Part shown: piece by piece, positions 1 through 5,291 of the stretch
How the letters are laid out: each line of letters starts with the position of its first letter
Numbering within the stretch: position 1 is the stretch's first letter
Assembly (NCBI GenBank): GCA_043808325.1
Contig: JAZDEY010000066.1
Location: 1 to 13,599 of the forward strand
Source: JAZDEY01 sp043808325 [NCBI: Candidatus Eiseniibacteriota bacterium]
GTDB lineage: Bacteria; Arandabacterota; Arandabacteria; Arandabacterales
Reading direction: 5' to 3'
Length of the DNA stretch: 13,599 nt
Notes under the pieces: generated by a model
What the model was told of the DNA's origin: nothing
The model's input: the letters and a program-made list of their open reading frames with translations, nothing else
Databases searched by the model: none
Made by a program: the position numbers and the translations under genes

Positions 1-183
1 GGCTCGCAGGATGCTCTCGCTGAACTTTCGCACCGCACTCCGACCTATCGCTGGACCAAGAAGCATTGCCGGGTCGTCCCAAATCACGGATTCATCGAGA
101 TGACTGATGAACCGGTCTATATCTCGATCGTTCCAGGCGCCAACAAGGTCATCAACCAGGGATCGAATCGCAGTCTCGTTCAT
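1..183 (-). CDS. SnoaL-like / NTF2-fold protein, N-terminal part (runs off the left edge)
   Basis: An open frame begins with ATG at 181-183 and runs leftward off the window; 61 codons are visible. The start is supported by GGAG about 8 bases upstream. The visible protein begins MNETAIRSLVDDLVGAWNDR and continues with a region reading VIWDDPAMLLGPAIGRSAV. An N-terminal helix, then AWNxRDIDxF, then a W-D-D-P segment and a G-R-x-A-V turn is the pattern of SnoaL-like / NTF2-fold proteins, small cone-shaped domains used as cyclases, isomerases or ligand-binding proteins. The substrate cannot be inferred. It lies 47 bases after the M29-like peptidase gene on the same strand and may be the last visible gene of that operon. 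The family call is moderate because the C-terminal half is missing. Confidence 0.68.
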   Translation of the reverse strand, partial: MNETAIRSLVDDLVGAWNDRDIDRFISHLDESVIWDDPAMLLGPAIGRSAVRKFSESILRA

Positions 184-209
184 GGTTCTTCTCCGCGTCT
201 GAGGGTGGG

Positions 210-231
210 GCGAGGCGCCACGTCGCCTCGC
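210..231 (-). other. Intergenic hairpin between the M29-like and SnoaL-like genes
   Basis: Arms at 210-217 and 224-231 pair over 8 bp (core CGAGGCG / CGCCTCG) around a 6-base loop, starting at the stop codon of the M29-like gene. No T-run follows in the direction of transcription, so it is not a standard intrinsic terminator. It could stabilise the 3' end of the upstream message or attenuate the downstream gene. Confidence 0.45.
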
Positions 232-1316
232 TAGACTATGATCACACCGTCCACGACTGCCGTCTGCCTCGAGCCGTCTGGAAATACGAAGTCGAAGCGG
301 CTGCAGACGATGGGGTTCCCCTTGGCGTACACAATGTCCTGGTGACAAACTCTGTCCGGGGAAGTGAAATGCTTCGGGCCTACTGTCCCCCCGATATGAT
401 CGCTTCGTCCGTAGGCCCAGTGGAACCCCGCCTTCTCGTCCTCGAGCACATTGCCGGTAACGGCCGCCTTATCGTTGCAGCCGATCGCGACCTCGCCGAT
501 GTTGCATAGCGCCGGCTCCCCACGAAACTCGGCGCGCATCCGTTCCGCGATCGGACCCTTGCCTCTGATATCAACGATCCTGTTATGCTTCACGATGAAG
601 ACGATTTCCTCACTGCCAAGCACCGCCGGAATCTCGCCGGCCGTGCGACTGTCGCTGGCCTCGTTTGGGCAGACGGCGACCTCCCCCGAAGGGAGATTCC
701 GAAATCGAAAGGCATCCTTGTCCGCGCCTGGATGCAGCATGCCGTCATCCTGAAGCGGAATCTTGTGATCCGAGAGATCGAAATAGCAGATGTGTCCCGT
801 TGAGAACGTGACTTCGACGCCCTCGGCCGGCTCGAACAGCCTCACCAGCCGCTTGCAGGTTGCTGCAATCTCCTGATAGTTGGCGGCAAGCCCCGTGTCC
901 TCCATTGCCTTCGTGACCCCCGGCATGCTCGCCACGCGGAGGTGCTCGTATTTCTTCGTGAACATAAGAAGCGGCGCTGAGGCAGAGTACTCCGGCATGG
1001 ACACAACTATGGTCGACCCCTTGACGATGTCCTCAAGCGGGACGGCCTGCTCCTGCGACACTCCATCTGACGGCAAGTCTGAGTTGTGGGCTCCGGTTGC
1101 CTGGTAGGTCACGATGGGGTTGACCGTGAATCCGTAGCGATTCGCAAACTCCCCTATCCTACGATGCCACGCAGATGCCATCTCCCGGCGCAGCCGCCAC
1201 TCTTCGCGGTCCCGGATTTCGCCGTGGGGCAGGTCGTACATGATGGTGACCACATCCCCGCGCCGAGGCGCAAAGACATCAGTGAATAGCTTCTCAAGAT
1301 TGAATGCCACGGTCAC
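231..1316 (-). CDS. M29-like metallopeptidase (aminopeptidase T / thermophilic metalloprotease superfamily)
   Basis: This 361-aa protein resembles the M29 family, two-metal exopeptidases related to leucyl aminopeptidase T; the fold is also used by dihydroxypyridine dioxygenase-type enzymes. The C-terminal half carries the family's metal-site pattern: NLPSGEV with Glu212, NIGEVAIGCN with Glu275, EDEKAGFHWAYG with His299, and CHQDIVY with His325 and Asp327. There is no signal peptide, so it should be cytosolic. The GTG start at 1316 overlaps the upstream TGA stop by four bases (GTGA), implying translational coupling. A second GTG at 1310 has a better spacing (7 bases) from GGGAG and may be the true start. 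It follows the exported serine hydrolase, so the pair may act successively on peptides or amides. Whether it is a peptidase or acts on another substrate cannot be told. Confidence 0.85.
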   Translation of the reverse strand: MTVAFNLEKLFTDVFAPRRGDVVTIMYDLPHGEIRDREEWRLRREMASAWHRRIGEFANRYGFTVNPIVTYQATGAHNSDLPSDGVSQEQAVPLEDIVKGSTIVVSMPEYSASAPLLMFTKKYEHLRVASMPGVTKAMEDTGLAANYQEIAATCKRLVRLFEPAEGVEVTFSTGHICYFDLSDHKIPLQDDGMLHPGADKDAFRFRNLPSGEVAVCPNEASDSRTAGEIPAVLGSEEIVFIVKHNRIVDIRGKGPIAERMRAEFRGEPALCNIGEVAIGCNDKAAVTGNVLEDEKAGFHWAYGRSDHIGGTVGPKHFTSPDRVCHQDIVYAKGNPIVCSRFDFVFPDGSRQTAVVDGVIIV

Positions 1317-2482
1317 TCTCCCTTCTTGGTCCTGGACAGGTGCAGTCGGATCAAGGCGCCCACTGCCGCGTCGCTCGCCTTAGACGCAGTGTCACCTCCC
1401 TGGTTGATGCACACCAGCACGGCGAAGTCGCGTTGCGGGGCAATCCAGACGTTGGCGTGGTTCATGGTGTTATCTCCCGCATGGTTGAGCACGGTGCCGC
1501 CACCCCAGTCCCGTTCGACCACACCCCAGCCCAGGGCATAATCTCCGCCGAAGGGCGGCCTGTGCAGCACCTGGTAGGTTGAGTCCTGAAGCAGCGCGGG
1601 CTCCCCGCGTGCGCCCCGGAGCTGGTCGGTCACGAACTTGGCCCAATCCTGGATAGTGCAATGGACGCGGCCGGCGGGCCCAAGTATCGGAGCATTGTCT
1701 GTTGATGGGCCATTGGTGGCTACAGGCTTTGCGCCCTCCGTGTGGCCCCACGGTTGGTCGATCTGGCCGGGCGTGCCGACACCACCGAAACCCGCGCTCT
1801 CCATTCCCAAGGGTTTCAGTACCTTGTCCCGGATCGCTTCCTCCCAGGACATCCCGGTCACCTTCTCGACAATCGCGCCAACGATCACATACCCGAGATT
1901 CGAATACTTGAACTCGCTTCCCGGGCTGGATTCCGGTTTTTTGGCGAGCGCCTGTTTCAGCGCCCCCAGCCGCAGTGCCCGGGGTTTAGCCTCTCCCGGG
2001 ATTCCGAAGTTGGACCACCAGTTAAGGTCTGCCGGCAGCCCCGCACGGTGCGAGAGCAATTGAAGAACGGTAACGCCCCTCATCTCAGGGCTGAATCCCA
2101 GCGCCAGGTCAGGGAACACCTCGGCCACCGTTGTGTTCCACTTCAGCGGGCCTTGCTCAACCAGCCTGCCGACCAATGTGGCCGTCATGGCTTTGGTATC
2201 GGAGCCAAGATGCCATTGGTCGCTAGGCGAAGCTGGAATCTCGGTGCCCATCTTGCGTACGCCGACAACCCCACAGACATCTAACCCCTTGCTGGTCACA
2301 ATGGCGCCGGCGATGGCCGGCACGTGATACTGCTGTCGAATGGGCGTGAGAGCATCGGTTACCGCTTGATCTCCTGCCACCGGGCATACTGTGTCCGCCG
2401 TGCCCGATCGAACGCCGGCAAGGCTACATGCTAAGAGGGATACGACTATCCCCAGAGCCATTCTGCTGTAGAGGTTTCTCAT
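1313..2482 (-). CDS. Exported serine hydrolase, class C beta-lactamase / PBP4-like family
   Basis: This is a beta-lactamase-fold serine hydrolase. Counting from an upstream ATG at 2518, the catalytic motifs are S106-D-T-K109 (SxxK), Y205-S-N207 (YxN) and H346-A-G348 (replacing KTG), with the family's LLSHRAGLP segment at 155-162. I prefer the ATG at 2482 (12 codons in). It has GGGAG nine bases upstream and gives a clean signal peptide (MRNLYSR, then a hydrophobic ALGIVVSLLACSLAG stretch). LLAC could be a weak lipobox. The mature enzyme is therefore periplasmic or lipid-anchored. HxG in place of KTG is usual for esterases and D-aminopeptidase-like members as well as class C enzymes, so lactamase activity should not be assumed. 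It lies shortly after vapC and overlaps the M29-like gene by four bases. Confidence 0.9.
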   Translation of the reverse strand: MRNLYSRMALGIVVSLLACSLAGVRSGTADTVCPVAGDQAVTDALTPIRQQYHVPAIAGAIVTSKGLDVCGVVGVRKMGTEIPASPSDQWHLGSDTKAMTATLVGRLVEQGPLKWNTTVAEVFPDLALGFSPEMRGVTVLQLLSHRAGLPADLNWWSNFGIPGEAKPRALRLGALKQALAKKPESSPGSEFKYSNLGYVIVGAIVEKVTGMSWEEAIRDKVLKPLGMESAGFGGVGTPGQIDQPWGHTEGAKPVATNGPSTDNAPILGPAGRVHCTIQDWAKFVTDQLRGARGEPALLQDSTYQVLHRPPFGGDYALGWGVVERDWGGGTVLNHAGDNTMNHANVWIAPQRDFAVLVCINQGGDTASKASDAAVGALIRLHLSRTKKGE

Positions 2483-2530
2483 GTTGTGCATCTCCCGGTC
2501 GTCCAGCATCTCGTTCATCTTGACCTGCCC

Positions 2531-2929
2531 CTATCCCACTTTCACCACCTTGAGCCCACAGAATTCCTCAATCGGATCAAAGCCCCCGTCATGGTGCAGA
2601 AGCGCAACATTGTGCTCAATGGCTACCGCTGCGATCATACAATCCACTGGCTTGCTGATCGTGACACCTCGCCGCCGGAGACCTCGATATATCTGAGCCG
2701 ACCTTATGAACGTGCCCCTGGTCATCTCCAAAAAAAGGAAGGCGTTGAACCTCGAGTGCGTCCGCGCATAGTCCAAATCCTCGCGAATGCCCTGAAGAAC
2801 CTCCGCCAGAATGATCCCACATATGCAAACGTCCTCAGACTCGGATAGAAGACGCTCGAGCGTCGCGACCTGCGCCGTGGCTTTGCCGCGAAAGAAGTCG
2901 ACCCAGACCGACGTGTCAACAATAACCAT
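2531..2929 (-). CDS. vapC: VapC-type PIN-domain ribonuclease toxin
   Basis: This 132-aa PIN-domain protein is the usual length for VapC toxins, Mg2+-dependent ribonucleases that cut tRNA or rRNA when released from the antitoxin. The acidic residues expected at the active site are present: Asp5 in VDTSVW, Glu43 in ILAEVLQG, Asp96 in KPVDCMIAA, and Asp114 with Asp118 in HHDGGFD. The gene starts two bases after the vapB stop, with a GAGG-like ribosome site inside the end of vapB, so the pair is translationally linked. The stop lies close upstream of the serine hydrolase gene (48 bases to its preferred start). All catalytic residues are intact, so the toxin is probably active. Confidence 0.93.
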   Translation of the reverse strand: MVIVDTSVWVDFFRGKATAQVATLERLLSESEDVCICGIILAEVLQGIREDLDYARTHSRFNAFLFLEMTRGTFIRSAQIYRGLRRRGVTISKPVDCMIAAVAIEHNVALLHHDGGFDPIEEFCGLKVVKVG

Positions 2930-2931
2930 GG

Positions 2932-3132
2932 CTAACCTCGGCCTTTACGCCAGGCATCAAGATCGCCCTCCCAGCTCACCATGCCCTTGAGCTCCAACAC
3001 CTTTCTCTGCCGCCGGTGTCTCAGAAGCTCCCGCAGCGCGTGGTCGATCAAAGCCCGGACCGTGTGTATCCCCGTTTCTTTCCGGCACCTTGCCACCAGA
3101 TCGTCATCCAGAACAACGTTCGTTCTTCCCAT
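2932..3132 (-). CDS. vapB: VapB-type ribbon-helix-helix antitoxin
   Basis: This small antitoxin, about 66 aa, reads MGRTNVVLDDDLVARCRKET, then a helix ending RALIDHALRELLRHRRQRK, then a tail LKGMVSWEGDLDAWRKGRG. That is the DUF2191 / VapB pattern: an N-terminal beta strand and two helices (ribbon-helix-helix DNA binding), followed by a W-E-G-D-L-D toxin-binding tail. The frame is open to an ATG at 3156, but the -10 box (3155-3160) overlaps that codon. The near-perfect ribosome site AAGGGGGTGA ends six bases before the ATG at 3132, so 3132 is the start. VapB is expected to neutralise VapC and, with it, to repress its own promoter through the inverted repeat at 3148-3179. Confidence 0.92.
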   Translation of the reverse strand: MGRTNVVLDDDLVARCRKETGIHTVRALIDHALRELLRHRRQRKVLELKGMVSWEGDLDAWRKGRG

Positions 3133-3147
3133 GCCTGTCACCCCCTT

Positions 3148-3179
3148 GATACACATTATACAGGCAATTTATGTGTATC
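3148..3179 (-). promoter_or_regulatory. Candidate VapBC autoregulatory operator (inverted repeat)
   Basis: GATACACAT at 3148-3156 is matched by its exact reverse complement ATGTGTATC at 3171-3179, with a 14-base spacer. Allowing a 2-base bulge, CTT (3145-3147) and AAG (3182-3184) extend the symmetry. The repeat covers the -10 box and the edge of the -35 box, as expected for ribbon-helix-helix autorepression. The role is inferred from position. Confidence 0.7.
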
Positions 3180-3183
3180 GCAA
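3155..3183 (-). promoter_or_regulatory. Sigma70-type promoter of the vapBC operon
   Basis: On the minus strand a perfect TATAAT (plus-strand positions 3155-3160) lies 17 bases downstream of TTGCGA (3178-3183), a 4/6 match to TTGACA. Transcription would start near 3148, leaving a leader of about 16 bases that holds the AAGGGGGTGA ribosome site before the ATG at 3132. Confidence 0.72.
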
Positions 3184-3210
3184 GGTCTTTCTCAAGGAGC
3201 CAACAGGGCG

Positions 3211-3298
3211 TACGGGGGCCCCGACCTTGAGCAGGGCTACTCGATTCTACAGGCCTCTGACGGAGGCTACGTAATTGCTGGGAACTTTGTACCTGCCG
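3211..3298 (+). pseudogene. Relic of a propeller-repeat protein (blade fragment)
   Basis: These 88 bases match 6414-6501 inside the plus-strand propeller gene at 78 of 88 positions with no gaps. Translated, the piece reads YGGPDLEQGYSILQASDGGY followed by VIAGNFVPAG; the matching blade reads YGGSDLEQGNSILQAADGGY and VIAGNFTPAD. Similarity stops sharply on both sides and no start, sorting domain or other blade is present. It is a gene remnant lying between the carboxypeptidase stop and the vapB promoter. About half the substitutions change an amino acid, so it may derive from a paralogue and not from the gene in this window. Confidence 0.75.
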
Positions 3299-3328
3299 GG
3301 GCCTTCTATATATGTGTACCGAGGCTGA

Positions 3329-4210
3329 TCATCGATAATGCTCTCCCTGATGTAACCCCGTCAGAGACAATTCGGTCAGGAGTCTTCGTGCTGTCTTATC
3401 TCTTGTCGCCCGATTACTACATCCGGCGACAATTGCAATGATACGTCTTCCGTCTTGAAGCGCTGTCGCGACAATCGAAAACCCCGCGGCGCGGAAGTAG
3501 CCCGTCTTGAGACCATCGCATCCTTCGACTGTCTCAAGAAGATGATTGTGATTGTGCATCAGAAGCGGCTTTTCGCCCGGTCGGAAGACCTTCTCACTGC
3601 ATCCAGTGTAGCGAAGTGATTCGGGATGCTTCAGAACCTCACGCGCCAGAAGAGAAAGATCATACGGTGTTGAAATGTCAGGAATCTCGCCTTTCCCAGG
3701 TGGCAACCCGTGCGCGGATGCGAATTGCGTTGATTTCATGCCGATCTCTGCAGCGCGCTTGTTCATCTGTTGCACAAACGCTTCTTCCGATCCGGCAACG
3801 TGAATCGCCAAAGCCACCGCCGCATCGTTGGCAGATTCCAACATCAAAGCATAGAGTAGGTCGTCAACCGTGAATTGCTCGCCCTGGCCGAGGTAGACCT
3901 GCGACCCTCCCATACGGGCGGCTTCTGCTCCTACCGTGACCGTATCCGCGAGTCGTAGGTCATCATGTTGGACCTTCTCCAGTATGATCAACAGGTCCAT
4001 GAGCTTTACTGTGCTGGCGGGATAGATGTCTACCCTTGCGTTGTCGTCAAAAAGAATAAGCCCAGACTCGGCGTCGACGACAATCGCTCCAACGTATGGA
4101 TCCTTTGCGATAGTTTCAGCGCGAGTCAGTATTGTTGAGCTTGTCGCCTCTCCATGCCCAGCGAAGCCAACAGTGACCAGTATCAGAAGAACGCACGCAA
4201 TATGTTTCAT
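3329..4210 (-). CDS. Exported D-alanyl-D-alanine carboxypeptidase (peptidase S11, penicillin-binding protein family)
   Basis: This 293-aa low-molecular-weight PBP would trim the terminal D-Ala from peptidoglycan stem peptides in the periplasm. The three active-site motifs are in order and intact: S66-T-V-K69 (SxxK), S126-A-N128 (SxN) and K235-T-G237 (KTG). The first 22 residues form a signal peptide (MKH, then a hydrophobic run, then AGHGEA). The ATG at 4210 is preceded by GAGGAG with about 6 bases of spacing. It is shorter than DacA/DacF-type enzymes because it ends about 55 residues after KTG, lacking the C-terminal beta domain and membrane anchor, so it is probably soluble in the periplasm. 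An attC-like palindrome ends about 11 bases before its start codon. Confidence 0.92.
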   Translation of the reverse strand: MKHIACVLLILVTVGFAGHGEATSSTILTRAETIAKDPYVGAIVVDAESGLILFDDNARVDIYPASTVKLMDLLIILEKVQHDDLRLADTVTVGAEAARMGGSQVYLGQGEQFTVDDLLYALMLESANDAAVALAIHVAGSEEAFVQQMNKRAAEIGMKSTQFASAHGLPPGKGEIPDISTPYDLSLLAREVLKHPESLRYTGCSEKVFRPGEKPLLMHNHNHLLETVEGCDGLKTGYFRAAGFSIVATALQDGRRIIAIVAGCSNRATRDKTARRLLTELSLTGLHQGEHYR

Positions 4211-4221
4211 ATTGTCTCCTC

Positions 4222-4315
4222 AGCAAACGGTGTGACTGAGCGGCGCGGCTGTTGCTCAGCCTGTCCGCAAGAGCCATGCCGCCGTAGCCAAGTCCGCTCG
4301 GGCCACTTGTTATGC
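4222..4315 (-). repeat. attC-like imperfect palindrome (site B)
   Basis: Read on the minus strand, after the stop of the outer-membrane-like gene: GCATAAC (4309-4315, R''-like), AA, GTG...GAGCGG, a variable centre, then CCGCTC...CAC and GTTTGCT (4222-4228, R'-like). GAGCGG pairs with CCGCTC and GTG with CAC across an internal loop, and AAC pairs with GTT. The centre holds a 5-bp hairpin (GGCTG/CAGCC). It shares CATAACAA..GG...AGCGGAC with site A. The R' box fits GTTRRRY poorly. Confidence 0.4.
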
Positions 4316-4335
4316 CCGCAACTGGGTCAGTCCTG

Positions 4336-4956
4336 TCATAATTGAAGCCGCTGCAGTTGGACGTTCAATCCCACCGAAAACGTGAAGTGCTCCAAGCGAG
4401 GGACACTGATGTCGTGTCCAGTCGGTCCATACTTCACCTGGAACTCATCTACCTTTGCGTTGACCTTATCCATCCCTGCGAACAGCGTCTGATAGCCTAC
4501 GGCAAGGGCCAACCAGAAGGAGTTGGCACCCTCCTCAAATAGGCGAAGATCGACGCCACCTAGGACGGCAATGCCGGCGAAGGGCTCGTACTCCACATCG
4601 TTCTGGATCTCCCCCCCGACTTCCGGTTCCCACACCGTCACTGCTGAGGCGTTGCTTTTCACGAACACGGAGATTCTCGGGCGGAGGCGCGCCTCGGGGT
4701 CGAGGAATACCGCTGTCGCACCGGCTGCGTAGGTCTTACTCCACACGAAAGGTTCTGTGCCGACCGCGATCTCTCCACGAAGATGGTCACTACCGATAGA
4801 GCCGCTCATCCCGAGAGTCGCATAGGCGGAACCCAGTCCGCAGCCGAAACCGGGGGTAAGCCCCGCCCCGGTACACGGGCTAGCGACGGCCAGCCATGCA
4901 GCACACACGAGAAGGGCCCCAGTGATCTCCGTGCTGCAAATACGTTCACAGTGCAC
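4336..4956 (-). CDS. Putative exported outer-membrane beta-barrel-like protein of unknown function
   Basis: The protein is about 206 aa and I do not recognise a family. It has a hydrophobic export segment (TGALLVCAAWLAVASPCTG). Alternating polar and non-polar stretches rich in Gly and aromatics follow, and it ends FTFSVGLNVQLQRLQL, resembling the last strand of a small outer-membrane barrel. Start choice is difficult. The frame is open to a GTG at 4971 without a ribosome site. The in-frame GTG at 4956 overlaps AAGGGAGGTG. The GTG ideally spaced from that site (4947-4949) is in another frame, so an early single-base frameshift is possible. Downstream lie site B and the carboxypeptidase gene on the same strand. 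Localisation is inferred from sequence character only. Confidence 0.6.
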   Translation of the reverse strand: MHCERICSTEITGALLVCAAWLAVASPCTGAGLTPGFGCGLGSAYATLGMSGSIGSDHLRGEIAVGTEPFVWSKTYAAGATAVFLDPEARLRPRISVFVKSNASAVTVWEPEVGGEIQNDVEYEPFAGIAVLGGVDLRLFEEGANSFWLALAVGYQTLFAGMDKVNAKVDEFQVKYGPTGHDISVPRLEHFTFSVGLNVQLQRLQL

Positions 4957-5218
4957 CTCCCTTGTTAACACCAGTCTAGTTGCGGCCCTTGCCGCCCATC
5001 AGCTGCACGCAGGTCATGAAAGATCCCAATGGACCACCAACCCTCTCGGGCATAGACATTATGACTTCCCTATCATACCACTCTTTTCGTCGGTTTGGAT
5101 GTCCATAAGGATTTCCTCTCTGTAGCTTACGCTCCGAAGCAACGACTCAGCGAGGGCGCAGAAGACTGGTCCCGTGCGTGGCCCAACAAACGGGGGAAGG
5201 TCATCGACAGAGTCATCT

Positions 5219-5234
5219 AGACCGTTAGACCGTT
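5219..5234 (+). repeat. Tandem octamer AGACCGTT x2 at the -35 region
   Basis: Two exact copies of AGACCGTT (5219-5226, 5227-5234) abut and run into the -35 hexamer TTGGCT (5233-5238). Tandem short repeats in this position can be activator sites, but nothing else supports a regulatory role. Confidence 0.4.
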
Positions 5235-5261
5235 GGCTGGGCGGGTTAGGTGTGCTATGAT
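5233..5261 (+). promoter_or_regulatory. Sigma70-type promoter of the propeller gene
   Basis: TTGGCT (5233-5238, 4/6 match to TTGACA) and TATGAT (5256-5261, 5/6 match to TATAAT) are separated by 17 bases. The predicted start near 5268 leaves a short leader containing AGGAGG (5279-5284), seven bases before the ATG at 5292. GTGC/GCAC arms flank the -10 box. Confidence 0.62.
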
Positions 5262-5291
5262 GCACGTAGGATGTGCCTAGGAGGTTGCGAG

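Larger units (their letters stand above)
4972..5291. other. Intergenic region between divergent genes
   Basis: No convincing gene occupies these 320 bases. They hold the promoter and ribosome site of the plus-strand propeller gene (5233-5284) and a tandem octamer (5219-5234). On the minus strand there are two tiny overlapping frames of 15 and 27 codons, around 5103-5059 and 5060-4978. The first follows GAGGA and the two are joined by TAATG, but neither shows recognisable similarity. No clear promoter for the minus-strand barrel-like gene was identified. Confidence 0.5.

Noticed and set aside
3016-3441. Plus-strand frame containing the blade relic
   Set aside because: Its ends run antisense through vapB and the carboxypeptidase; only the 88-bp middle part has a protein match, so it is a relic and not a gene.
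4978-5103. Two tiny minus-strand frames (15 and 27 codons) joined by TAATG, the first with a ribosome-site-like GAGGA
   Set aside because: Too short for any similarity judgement and without supporting composition; mentioned only within the intergenic description.
5181-5230. GCCCAAC ... GTTAGAC, a pair of perfect integron R-box matches 50 bp apart
   Set aside because: The intervening sequence folds poorly and follows no clear gene. About one such pair is expected by chance in a window of this size, since each box is fixed at only three positions.
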